The notes below the pieces were generated by a model. That model saw only the letters and a program-made list of their open reading frames with translations. It searched no databases and was not told where the DNA came from. A stretch of 13,513 nucleotides of DNA from CANNBR01 sp964592275. GTDB taxonomy: Bacteria > Babelota > Babeliae > Babelales > CAIQNR01. The position numbers were made by a program, and so were the translations under genes. Positions within the stretch are counted from its first letter, which is position 1. Every line of letters begins with the position of its first letter. The stretch spans positions 1 to 13,513 of the forward strand of contig CAZQDJ010000028.1 of the NCBI GenBank assembly GCA_964592275.1. Direction: 5' to 3'. Shown piece by piece: positions 8,401-13,513 of this stretch.

Positions 8401-8593
8401 GAACGATGATACCAAGTACCAAGTGCTTGTATTACCGTACAACTTGTACGATTACAACATCACTGCTGACGGCAAAGCGCCTCAAGCTGATGCTGTTATT
8501 GCTCAAGCCGGATCATTCTACTGGATGTCACCAATCGGAGACACAGGTCGCTTGATGATGGGAACTTCAAACGGTGTTATTTCATTACAATAA
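5444..8593 (+). CDS. Very large exported Ala/Thr/Gly-rich protein with propeller-like segments
   Basis: This 1049-residue protein begins with a signal peptide (MKRMLRSAGVLLVISALLTPAAQA, probable cleavage after AQA). The body is dominated by Ala, Thr, Gly and Ser with few charged residues, especially residues 25-480. Several segments look like beta-propeller blades: SDIYVDGDAVYVATTG with LWKSQ and DWQKVAPN (about 460-510), GTWQKV with IQALGGGLHVLTR (about 737-765), LVMLTNDGIYTTSSL (about 835-850), and the terminal GRLMMGTSNGVISLQ. The WQKV motif occurs twice. There is no transmembrane anchor, LPXTG-like sorting signal or terminal Phe, so it is probably periplasmic, secreted or surface-bound rather than a barrel. 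AAGGGAG lies nine bases before the ATG. Its place directly behind a barrel gene suggests a shared surface function. The family is not recognised; the propeller assignment is inference. Confidence 0.72.
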   Translation: MKRMLRSAGVLLVISALLTPAAQAYLTVAGNGTAPATANGTTFLTAVNKAVFFRPTGEYYFGLAAGGVAGTTGDYALSVGKYRTADTAPTLTKLGTDAAFTTLNIDQLAIVPNSNDATSPTIVAAPGAANVTNDIYAISKTALTAVSPSAAQLATLAGLGDTTPALTGGIRALASSRSSATGANLVFAAVKVATAGAGAPFGAGTNGAGAGALTDGINAAYITQTAGTPVFSYVGANGLNTARAVDCTATGSFLIPGGATALTMIGANPAFCFDEQLNRLYVGIQATATASGGAGQTSGICAVGIYPVSLVGTTITVGAQLVPAGSATDMANVFSATDKIVGISQNNTASSASILKLRTMHTSTGMAYLIVNGNIGASATAGLALQVANQVFAVPLVNGTPTATNDVGTFANINSGSHSTKAAATGDMITSITAASQVGGSLNGAVAATAPISVSGSISDIYVDGDAVYVATTGTPSAINEPGLWKSQAVFNDLGQIDHWTDWQKVAPNDLGGTQAGGTASDGSNGSVNFAAVDSYTGHIWAINNTSLKAKVTQWTQPTATPISQELLPAAINSALGAACYSVLDLNSSTTGWGAATSARVALFGGEEKVCFAITGSRGINTATAAGTYTAINMSMTNATYDYTQSFTFITTSLPTGAGAVISLGFSGWDADTATGATTGFFLAGCAGTAGTAPALYVYTPTATAAAAGFNPNTMGTTDYLFTSLGLTLPAGTAGVGTWQKVANVSGMPVKIQALGGGLHVLTRTATLDRIYSCAKQANIANLNTSFVVTASSGNIPTAGSAASSLGAVKQIYDFVVSVSATPATATPATGVEQLVMLTNDGIYTTSSLVGMQAPTSQLNAGWVLIDDTATDITTHGLFANYISMPEYNREPQTAWVASYAVNPAVANVFNKNILYQLCRQSFTVAPGGTLANALAYAADPTPTATFDGATSFNQTTAPTIYKNFPVLYRLFYNDGARRFFIQKNPNDDTKYQVLVLPYNLYDYNITADGKAPQADAVIAQAGSFYWMSPIGDTGRLMMGTSNGVISLQ

Positions 8594-8629
8594 TGAAACA
8601 CGCACTTTGAAGTAGCATAACGAGCTATA

Positions 8630-8676
8630 AAAACGAGGCGGACGCCTGTCTACACGGCAAGCATCTGCCTCGTTTT
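8630..8676. terminator. Bidirectional hairpin terminator between convergent genes
   Basis: A 13-base stem (8630-8642 with 8664-8676, AAAACGAGGCGGA against TCTGCCTCGTTTT, one G-T pair) encloses a 21-base loop. T-rich tracts follow on both strands (TTTTATTT on plus, TTTTTATAG on minus). It lies 37 bases after the stop of the large exported gene. The stop codon of the opposing gene (8650-8652) sits inside the loop, so one arm is coding sequence for that gene. Confidence 0.85.
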
Positions 8677-9198
8677 ATTTATGATGATACGTAACGTTAC
8701 CAACACCGTACTAATTTCATGACTTTGTGCAGTTTCAACAAGTGCTTCAAAACAATCAGAAAGCACCATAATTCGTTGCTGCAAATGCTCTATTTCTTCA
8801 ACCAAATAGCTTGATTTTTCTGGCGCATCGTGCAACTGATGACTAACAGAACGTAAAGCTTCATGACACAACACATAAAGATTTAAAATCTTTTCACAAA
8901 AATCTTCCATGTCATCCATCATCTGATCTCGAACAGAACTATCTTCTGCCGCCGCATAGAGATGCCCAAGTAAAAAAGAAGTTGCACGCAAAGACTGCCC
9001 AAGACTCGAAGTGGTAAATACAAAAGGACTATGTTCAACCCCTGTTACTGTATCATAAGTAGCTGCATGGTAAGATCGTCCATTCAATTGGAATGGCCCC
9101 TGCTCAATTATTTCTTGATACAATTCTTGAGAAGGCTTTATTGTACTTGCTGCAAAAACTAACCCCACAACCACGACTCGTCTTAGAACATATTTCAT
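8650..9198 (-). CDS. Exported protein of unknown function, mostly helical
   Basis: This 182-residue protein starts MKYVLRRVVVVGLVFAASTIKPS, a typical signal peptide. A short beta-like segment follows (FQLNGRSYHAATYDTVTG, about 36-54). The rest is predicted helical, with long leucine- and charge-rich runs (RDQMMDDMEDFCEKILNLY; LVEEIEHLQQRIMVLSDC). Three or so Cys residues in the mature part could form disulphides in the periplasm. The ATG at 9198 has AAGGA about seven bases upstream on the minus strand. It converges with the barrel/propeller unit and shares its terminator. No known family is recognised. A TTGACA occurs upstream (around 9271) but no -10 at a normal distance, so its promoter is unresolved. 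Confidence 0.7.
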   Translation of the reverse strand: MKYVLRRVVVVGLVFAASTIKPSQELYQEIIEQGPFQLNGRSYHAATYDTVTGVEHSPFVFTTSSLGQSLRATSFLLGHLYAAAEDSSVRDQMMDDMEDFCEKILNLYVLCHEALRSVSHQLHDAPEKSSYLVEEIEHLQQRIMVLSDCFEALVETAQSHEISTVLVTLRIIINKTRQMLAV

Positions 9199-9311
9199 TG
9201 GTAATTCCTTTATCCCTTAGCGGCCCCTTGGCCCATTTCCTCTTCCTCCCCATAGTTGCATTTATATATTCTATTTGTCAATAATAGTATTTATTAAGCT
9301 AAAAATGCCCC

Positions 9312-9976
9312 GGCCAAGTCTAAAATGAAGTTATCGCTATGATTTATTATACCCAACTAAAAGAAACTGATCGAGTAAAAATTTATAAAGGGCGCGTACA
9401 AGGTTTATCGATAGATGCGATAGCACAAGAAATAGGTAGGCACAAATCTACGGTGTATAGAGAACTGCAGAGAAATAGCGATAGGATAGGATATTTGTAT
9501 CCACGAGATGCGCATAAGCAAACTGAAAAACGCAAATATGGTTTTTCTTGTAAAACATAACTCTAAGCACAGCCTCCCCATTATAAAATCGATTGAAAAA
9601 AAGATTGGAAATGCTGCTCTATCATGCACTTTTGATAACGGCACTGAATTTTCTGATCATTGGAAGCTGGGAATTCCTACCTATTTTTGTGATCCAGGTA
9701 GCCCTTGGCAAAAAGGATCAGTCGAAAATATGAATGGATTGTTGCGAAAAGACATTCCATTTGAGCTGGACCCTAAGCTTATAACTCAAGAATATCTCGA
9801 CTCTGTCGCTTATCGCATAAACAATACCCCTAGAAAATTGCTTGGATACTCAACTCCAATGGAGGTATTTTTGAAAAATATAAAGAAAGATAAAAATTAT
9901 TTTAAACCAGAATCGTTACATTTAAGCGTTGACCATCAGAAAATTTCAAGTGTCGCACTTCATATTTGACATCGCC
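9312..9976 (+). mobile_element. Internally deleted IS30-family insertion sequence
   Basis: The remnant transposase is bracketed by imperfect inverted repeats: 9312-9331 (GGCCAAGTCTAAAATGAAGT) and 9957-9976 read on the minus strand (GGCGATGTCAAATATGAAGT). These agree at 16 of 20 bases. The total length is about 665 bp, whereas intact IS30-family elements are usually 1.0-1.2 kb, so roughly 350-450 bp are missing. I see no target-site duplication in the immediate flanks. Both ends survive, so it could in principle be moved by a transposase supplied elsewhere. Confidence 0.8.
9339..9969 (+). pseudogene. IS30-family transposase, internal deletion and frameshift
   Basis: The first part (9339 to about 9540) encodes the IS30 N-terminal helix-turn-helix: YTQLKETDRVKIYKGRVQG, then SIDAIAQEIGRHKSTVYREL and RNSDRIGYLYP. 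After KRKYG the frame changes and a stop follows at 9558. The second part continues in the next frame (VFLVKHNSKHSL onward) with the C-terminal half of the DDE core: FDNGTEF (second Asp), DPGSPWQKGSVENMNGLLRK (catalytic Glu in VEN), NNTPRKLLGYSTPMEVF, and the ending VALHI. The middle section that should carry the first catalytic Asp is absent, so the enzyme cannot be active. The second Asp and the Glu are separated by 29 residues instead of the 33 found in IS30, perhaps a further 12-bp loss. The stop codon lies within the right inverted repeat. Confidence 0.88.
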
Positions 9977-9978
9977 AC

Positions 9979-10007
9979 TTGACACAATCATATCATTTTG
10001 ATATTAT
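9979..10007 (+). promoter_or_regulatory. Strong sigma70-type promoter of the exported orphan
   Basis: A perfect TTGACA (9979-9984) and TATTAT (10002-10007, five of six) are separated by exactly 17 bases. Transcription would start near 10014 and give a leader of about 74 bases before the ATG at 10088. The -35 box begins three bases outside the right end of the IS30 remnant. Confidence 0.65.
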
Positions 10008-10087
10008 CTCAAATAGAAACTATTACATATGTGCAAACAAAAGGCAATCGTCCAAACAAGGGTTAATAATCACAAAAAGGATATAAT

Positions 10088-10876
10088 ATGAAAATAATAA
10101 AAAAATATATAATAATGCTATCATTATTAAGCTTATACAGTCTTCAAACAAAAGGAGCATCAGCACTCAAAGATTTCAGAAGCATAGAAGAAAAAGTTCT
10201 AGATCATTTAAAATTGGACGGAAAAACTGTATTAGAGAAAGCTAATATCCTGGATAAATTCCTAGCAGGGTCTTTAGCAGAAAATTCACCATTACAAATA
10301 ATGTCTACCGATACACTACGCGATCTACAATCTTCTAAAGAATCTTATGAGACACAGAATCTTAATACTTTATATTATGATTTCTTTCAAAACGCTGCTA
10401 TTTCAAAGAAAAAAGGGAGAGAAGAAAGAAGAAGAGAAGATGAAGGAGATGATAGAAGCCCAGAGGAAAAAGTCATGGCTTACGTTTTTAGTGATAATCC
10501 AGGACGAGGAACGATAACAGAGAGACAGCTAATCGCGTACGTGAATAAATTTAATTTGTTTCTAACAAATAGTGAAATAGCATTAGATTCCCATGGAAGA
10601 GAAATTGTATTAATCGCTTCCGATGGAGGAGCTTGTATTACAATAGATTCCAATCAAAAAGATACCTTACTAAAGAATATTGAAAAATATAAAACTAACA
10701 GTGGAATAAAAGACCGTAAAGAAGATATGGAGATCCTTGATTTCGTAAGAGGTCAGGCTTTTCAGAAGAAACATGATAGATTGGGGACGGGATATTGGTT
10801 GCTAACCGAACAAGAACGATCTGATTTTACGCTCCCCGCGCCTACCACAAGTCATAATGAATGCAGTTCACAGTAA
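10088..10876 (+). CDS. Exported AT-rich orphan protein with a charged central cluster
   Basis: This 262-residue protein is not recognised. The N-terminus MKIIKKYIIMLSLLSLYSLQTKGASA is a signal peptide with probable cleavage after GASA. Two similar stretches start EEKV (EEKVLDHLKLDGKTV near residue 34 and EEKVMAYVFSDNPGRGT near 126), perhaps diverged copies of one module. Between them is a dense charge cluster, KKKGREERRREDEGDDRSPEE, encoded by an uninterrupted purine run at 10405-10440 with only AGA and AGG arginine codons. The C-terminal half mixes short beta-like pieces (REIVLIASDGGACITID) with helices. The ATG has AAAAGG seven bases upstream and a strong promoter at 9979. Base composition is more AT-rich than grpE, ssb or the barrel gene, which with the adjacent IS remnant may hint at acquisition. 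It could be a secreted effector-like protein, but nothing shows this directly. Confidence 0.7.
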   Translation: MKIIKKYIIMLSLLSLYSLQTKGASALKDFRSIEEKVLDHLKLDGKTVLEKANILDKFLAGSLAENSPLQIMSTDTLRDLQSSKESYETQNLNTLYYDFFQNAAISKKKGREERRREDEGDDRSPEEKVMAYVFSDNPGRGTITERQLIAYVNKFNLFLTNSEIALDSHGREIVLIASDGGACITIDSNQKDTLLKNIEKYKTNSGIKDRKEDMEILDFVRGQAFQKKHDRLGTGYWLLTEQERSDFTLPAPTTSHNECSSQ

Positions 10877-10893
10877 AAACTTCTACACATTTC

Positions 10894-10950
10894 TAAAAGT
10901 AAAATAGTTCTGATTTTAATAAACTTAAAATCAGAACTATTTTACTTTTA
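10894..10950. terminator. Perfect 26-bp stem terminator between convergent genes
   Basis: Bases 10894-10919 pair without mismatch with 10925-10950, leaving a five-base loop (TAAAC). The outer part reads TAAAAGTAAAATAG and its complement. A T-rich run (GAGTTTTTTATTT) follows on the plus strand. It lies 17 bp after the exported orphan and 13 bp after the ssb stop in the other direction, so it most likely ends both transcripts. Such a long perfect AT-rich stem is unusual for an ordinary terminator. Confidence 0.85.
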
Positions 10951-10963
10951 AAGAGTTTTTTAT

Positions 10964-11566
10964 TTAAAAAGGAAGATCATCCACAAAGGGAGCTTCGTCT
11001 TTAAAACCTCCCGCTAAATCTCCATTAGAATCTGATGATTTAGTTCCACTAAATCCAGCTTTTACTGGAGTACGACGAAGAGACGAAGCAGCGGCTCCAA
11101 AAGAAGCTGGTTCTTTTTTGCGATTTTTAATTTCATCAAGTTGCGACATAAGCTCACGCTCAACTTCATTGCGTGGTTCAAGAACGCCAGTATCAGCTCC
11201 TGCCATTGCCTGTGCTGTATCCGCAGCTTCACCGGCAGCAGATAAAAAGACAACACGTTCAGCAACAATTGAATGTTTGCTGCGTGGTTTGTTATCAGCA
11301 TCTTGCCATGTATCAAGTTTGATACGGCCTTCAACTAATACCGGACGTCCTTTAGCCAAATATTGTTTGCAACTTTCTGCTTGCGCCCCCCACACATCAA
11401 CGTCGATATAACACACTTCTTGCACCATATCGCCTGATTGTTTATTACGAAATTGTCTATTTGAAGCAAGACCTAAACGGCAAACAGCCTGACCTGATCC
11501 AAGTTGTTTGTATTCAGGATCACGTGTCAAATTACCCATGAGAATGATTCTATTATATCCGGCCAT
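10964..11566 (-). CDS. ssb: Single-stranded DNA-binding protein
   Basis: SSB coats single-stranded DNA in replication, recombination and repair, and recruits partners through its C-terminal tip. Residues 1 to about 110 form the OB fold: YNRIILMGNLTRDPEYKQL, then AVCRLGLASNRQF, EVCYIDVDVWGAQAE, YLAKGRPVLVEGRIKLDTW and SIVAERVVFL. A linker of about 80 residues follows, rich in Ala, Gly, Ser and Glu. The protein ends FVDDLPF, the acidic tip that binds partner proteins. Total length is 200 residues, slightly longer than the usual 160-180 because of the linker. The ATG at 11566 has AAAGG seven bases upstream. It lies 24 bp behind the small exported protein gene and is probably co-transcribed with it, an unexpected pairing since ssb often sits between rpsF and rpsR. 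Confidence 0.97.
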   Translation of the reverse strand: MAGYNRIILMGNLTRDPEYKQLGSGQAVCRLGLASNRQFRNKQSGDMVQEVCYIDVDVWGAQAESCKQYLAKGRPVLVEGRIKLDTWQDADNKPRSKHSIVAERVVFLSAAGEAADTAQAMAGADTGVLEPRNEVERELMSQLDEIKNRKKEPASFGAAASSLRRTPVKAGFSGTKSSDSNGDLAGGFKDEAPFVDDLPF

Positions 11567-11590
11567 GTATATACCTTTCTGAATTTTTTT

Positions 11591-11956
11591 TTAATTATGA
11601 GAAAAATCTTTTTTTAACTGTGCAAACTGCATACGAATATGCTGTGCTTGCTTTTCAAAATCTTCTTCCATTTTTTTTAAAGACTCACGATAGCTCTTTA
11701 ATTCGTTCGGAGTTTTTTGCTCAAATGCACCTTCGCTTTGAGTAAGTTCCCGCACCTTTTGAACGATTAGACGCTGTTCTTGAGCTATTGAGGCTATCAT
11801 ATCCGAAGACCGCGTCAATAGTGATTCAAGCGTTTCTACAATCTCTTCTTTCACTTTACTTGATTTTTCACGCGATGTTTTTTTCACTTGCACAAACTCT
11901 GAAAGAGAGTGGGCTGATGTGAAGAAAAAACAAAGAAGTAATAAACATTTTTTCAT
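11591..11956 (-). CDS. Small exported coiled-coil protein
   Basis: This 121-residue protein starts MKKCLLLLCFFFTSAHSLSEF, a signal peptide. The Cys at residue 4 is too early to be a lipobox. The mature part is highly charged and almost wholly helical, with heptad-like runs (EEIVETLESLLTRSSDMIASIAQEQRLIVQKVREL; then LKSYRESLKKMEEDFEKQAQ and FAQLKKDF), so it is probably a coiled coil. It is somewhat reminiscent of small periplasmic chaperone-like or OmpH/Skp-type helical proteins, but too short and diverged to assign. An in-frame ATG lies seven codons upstream at 11977, but the strong AAGGAG at 11963-11968, six bases before the ATG at 11956, decides this start and fits the signal peptide. It precedes ssb by 24 bp on the same strand. 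Function unknown. Confidence 0.75.
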   Translation of the reverse strand: MKKCLLLLCFFFTSAHSLSEFVQVKKTSREKSSKVKEEIVETLESLLTRSSDMIASIAQEQRLIVQKVRELTQSEGAFEQKTPNELKSYRESLKKMEEDFEKQAQHIRMQFAQLKKDFSHN

Positions 11957-11962
11957 ACCAAA

Positions 11963-11968
11963 CTCCTT
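11963..11968 (-). promoter_or_regulatory. Shine-Dalgarno AAGGAG that fixes the start of the coiled-coil gene
   Basis: On the minus strand AAGGAG lies six bases before the ATG at 11956 and inside the would-be coding sequence from the upstream ATG at 11977. This makes the shorter form, which begins with the signal peptide, much more likely. Confidence 0.8.
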
Positions 11969-11992
11969 ATTTATCATTAAAATCCCTTCCTT

Positions 11993-12121
11993 CTGTCATT
12001 CCCAGAGAACAGAGTCGCAGCGGAACATGTAATATTCCGACCAGACGAAGTGAACGGTACGGGAACCCATCTAGTAGAACACGAAGTGTTCTACTGCAAC
12101 TTCGCGCTCTGGGAATGACAG
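11993..12121. repeat. Palindromic double repeat element with two different hairpins
   Basis: Perfect 15-base inverted ends (11993-12007, CTGTCATTCCCAGAG, and 12107-12121) enclose two repeat halves facing each other. The left half reads GTCGCAG, a hairpin CGGAA...TTCCG (12021-12039), then ACCAGACGAAG and GGTACGGG. The right half, read on the minus strand, gives TTGCAG, a perfect ten-base stem AGTAGAACAC/GTGTTCTACT (12073-12082 with 12086-12095), then GATGGGTTCCC. The left half matches copy C at 2501-2578 in the bases around the hairpin. The element fills the space between mnmA and the coiled-coil/ssb pair. Confidence 0.85.
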
Positions 12122-12157
12122 TATTTTTCTTTATAACTTGTTAACCATACATAGTAT

Positions 12158-13216
12158 TTACAATGCTTTGACAATCATCCCAGAACCAACACACACAAGA
12201 CCATCATAAAAGACTGCAAACTGTCCCGGTGCAATCCCCTGATCTCGTTCAGAAATAGTAACAAGTAACCGAGAGCCCTCTGCCACTTTAATGATCGCAT
12301 TATATAATTGAGCACCGTGACGTAATTTTACTTGAATAGATTTGCCAACATAATCAGCAACTTTACCCTGCACTCTATCCATTAAAAACGCATTCCGCTG
12401 TTTATCTTTGCCGTGATATTCCTTTGAAATAGTAACCGCATTAGCTACAGGATCTTTCGCCACCACATACCAAGGCCCACCTGCAAGGCCTAACCCTTGA
12501 CGTTGACCAGTCGTATAAAACCAAAATCCTTCATGTTTACCAAGAACCTTACCAGTTTCATATTCAATCAAAGAACCTTCTTGTACCCCTACTTGCGCTT
12601 TTACAAAATCACGAAACTTAATTTTTCCCAAAAAACACAACCCTTGACTATCTTTTCGATCTTTATTTGGCAAATCAAAGCGTTGTGCATGAATACGAAC
12701 TTGTTCCTTATTTAAATCGGCAAGAGGGAAAAGAATGCGAGATAACTGTTCTTGTGAAAGACGCGCTAAAAAATACGTTTGATCTTTAATTGCATCGGGA
12801 GTCAGTTTTAAAAAATAGGTCCCATCAGACTCAATAATGCCCGCATAATGACCAGTTGCTATCTTATCAAATTCATGGCCATAATTTTCTAAGAACGCTC
12901 CAAATTTAATAAACGTATTACAAAGCATATCAGGATTCGGAGTTCTACCTGCTTTAATTTCATCAATTGTGTAACTAATAATAAGTTCTTTGTACGCCTG
13001 TTGTAGCGAAACTATCTGAAGTTCAAGCCCTAATTTTTGGCACACCGCACGAGCATGGGAAAGATCTTCTTCCCACGGACACTCACCAAGAAAAGAAAGT
13101 TCATCTTCAAGCCAAATTTTAAGATAAAAAGGAGTAACGTTATACCCCTGCTCTTGCAACAGCGCAAGCGCAACAGCACTATCAACTCCACCTGAAACCA
13201 GGACTGCTATCTTCAT
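12158..13216 (-). CDS. mnmA: tRNA-uridine 2-sulfurtransferase MnmA
   Basis: MnmA thiolates the wobble uridine (U34) of tRNAs for Lys, Glu and Gln in the cytoplasm, using ATP to adenylate the base and a relayed persulphide as sulphur source. From the chosen start it has 352 residues, near the usual 360. The PP-loop ATP site SGGVDS is at residues 8-13. The catalytic Cys is Cys99 in NPDMLCN and the partner Cys is Cys194 in GLCFLG, equivalent to Cys102 and Cys199 in E. coli. Other family signatures are ATGHYAG, KDQTYFL, RKDSQGLCF and the C-terminal GQRQGLGLAGGPWYV and APGQFAVFY. A longer frame could start at a TTG at 13261, but that codon lies ahead of the predicted transcription start. The ATG at 13216 has AGGGG about six bases upstream. 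The gene is monocistronic here. Confidence 0.96.
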   Translation of the reverse strand: MKIAVLVSGGVDSAVALALLQEQGYNVTPFYLKIWLEDELSFLGECPWEEDLSHARAVCQKLGLELQIVSLQQAYKELIISYTIDEIKAGRTPNPDMLCNTFIKFGAFLENYGHEFDKIATGHYAGIIESDGTYFLKLTPDAIKDQTYFLARLSQEQLSRILFPLADLNKEQVRIHAQRFDLPNKDRKDSQGLCFLGKIKFRDFVKAQVGVQEGSLIEYETGKVLGKHEGFWFYTTGQRQGLGLAGGPWYVVAKDPVANAVTISKEYHGKDKQRNAFLMDRVQGKVADYVGKSIQVKLRHGAQLYNAIIKVAEGSRLLVTISERDQGIAPGQFAVFYDGLVCVGSGMIVKAL

Positions 13217-13261
13217 AAAAACCCCTGCACGCGCTAATCTGAAACCTAAGACACTTTCCAA

Positions 13262-13289
13262 AGTATACGGCTTTTCATGACTTTGTTAA
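13262..13289 (-). promoter_or_regulatory. Sigma70-type promoter of mnmA
   Basis: On the minus strand, TTAACA (13284-13289) and TATACT (13262-13267) each match consensus at five of six bases and are separated by 16 bases. Transcription would start near 13255, about 38 bases before the ATG at 13216, which excludes the TTG at 13261 as start codon. Confidence 0.55.
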
Positions 13290-13513
13290 TGAAAAACACC
13301 CCTGTACCACAATAAGCCTTACGTCTTTAAAAAACAACCCTCTATCCAAATATCTATTTTCTACCCTATTAGATAAAAGCGCTCTCATAAAGCTATTATT
13401 CTTTTCTATTCTATTTGACATAAACAATAGACTGCATTATCATATAAAGAATAAACTAAAAACCTACATTTACACGTGAAAGTTTCCATCTAAGTTGAAA
13501 AGAAGGGCTAGAG
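13290..13513. other. Non-coding right edge
   Basis: No gene-sized open frame, tRNA or rRNA fragment is visible here. The stretch is AT-rich and holds the outward promoter at 13415-13443. It ends GAAAAGAAGGGC near the edge, which could be the start of a leader or ribosome site for a gene beyond the window. Confidence 0.5.
13415..13443 (+). promoter_or_regulatory. Outward-facing sigma70 promoter
   Basis: A perfect TTGACA (13415-13420), a 17-base spacer and TATCAT (13438-13443, five of six) form one of the best promoter matches in the window. Transcription would begin near 13450 and leave the window on the plus strand, divergent from mnmA. The gene it serves is not included. Confidence 0.6.

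Noticed and set aside
13217..13261. Longer MnmA starting at TTG 13261
   Set aside because: The start is a TTG placed upstream of the predicted transcription start, with no ribosome site; family proteins start just before the SGGVDS loop, as the ATG at 13216 does.

Overview
The window looks like a chromosomal segment of an AT-leaning bacterium with an outer membrane. The evidence is a signal-peptide beta-barrel ending in Phe, a large exported partner, and clear bacterial housekeeping genes (grpE, ssb, mnmA). The mix of many small orphan exported proteins, a DUF155/RMND1-like membrane protein, and dense short repeats with variable hairpins would fit a host-associated lineage such as Candidatus Dependentiae (TM6). 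That placement is an impression; no marker gene here proves it.

Layout, left to right. (1) 1-120: a 26-bp tandem repeat followed by an interspersed-repeat-like segment. (2) 172-2198: a divergent pair, an exported orphan on the minus strand and a DUF155 family protein on the plus strand. (3) 2199-3277: a repeat-rich region with two arrays of a ~109-bp unit. One array is broken by a 100-N assembly gap. Between the arrays lie an inverted repeat copy with a different hairpin and a small GIY-YIG nuclease gene. (4) 3329-3901: grpE on the minus strand. (5) 4100-8593: a two-gene plus-strand unit with an outer-membrane beta-barrel and a 1049-residue exported Ala/Thr/Gly-rich protein with propeller-like segments. 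It ends at a terminator shared with the convergent exported orphan at 8650-9198. (6) 9312-9976: an internally deleted IS30-family element with both inverted repeats. (7) 10088-10876: an AT-rich exported orphan whose strong promoter starts 3 bp outside the IS remnant. (8) 10964-11956: a minus-strand pair of a small exported helical protein followed by ssb, separated from gene 7 by a perfect 26-bp stem terminator. (9) 11993-12121: a palindromic double repeat element. (10) 12158-13216: mnmA with a visible promoter. A plus-strand promoter at 13415-13443 points out of the window.

There is no single large pathway. The housekeeping genes act separately: GrpE in protein folding, SSB in DNA metabolism, MnmA in tRNA wobble thiolation. 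Six of the eleven intact protein genes carry N-terminal export signals, so cell-surface or host-interaction functions dominate. The most unusual structure is the repeat family. Its copies share constant outer segments but carry different self-complementary hairpins in the middle, and copies lie on both sides of a GIY-YIG nuclease gene.
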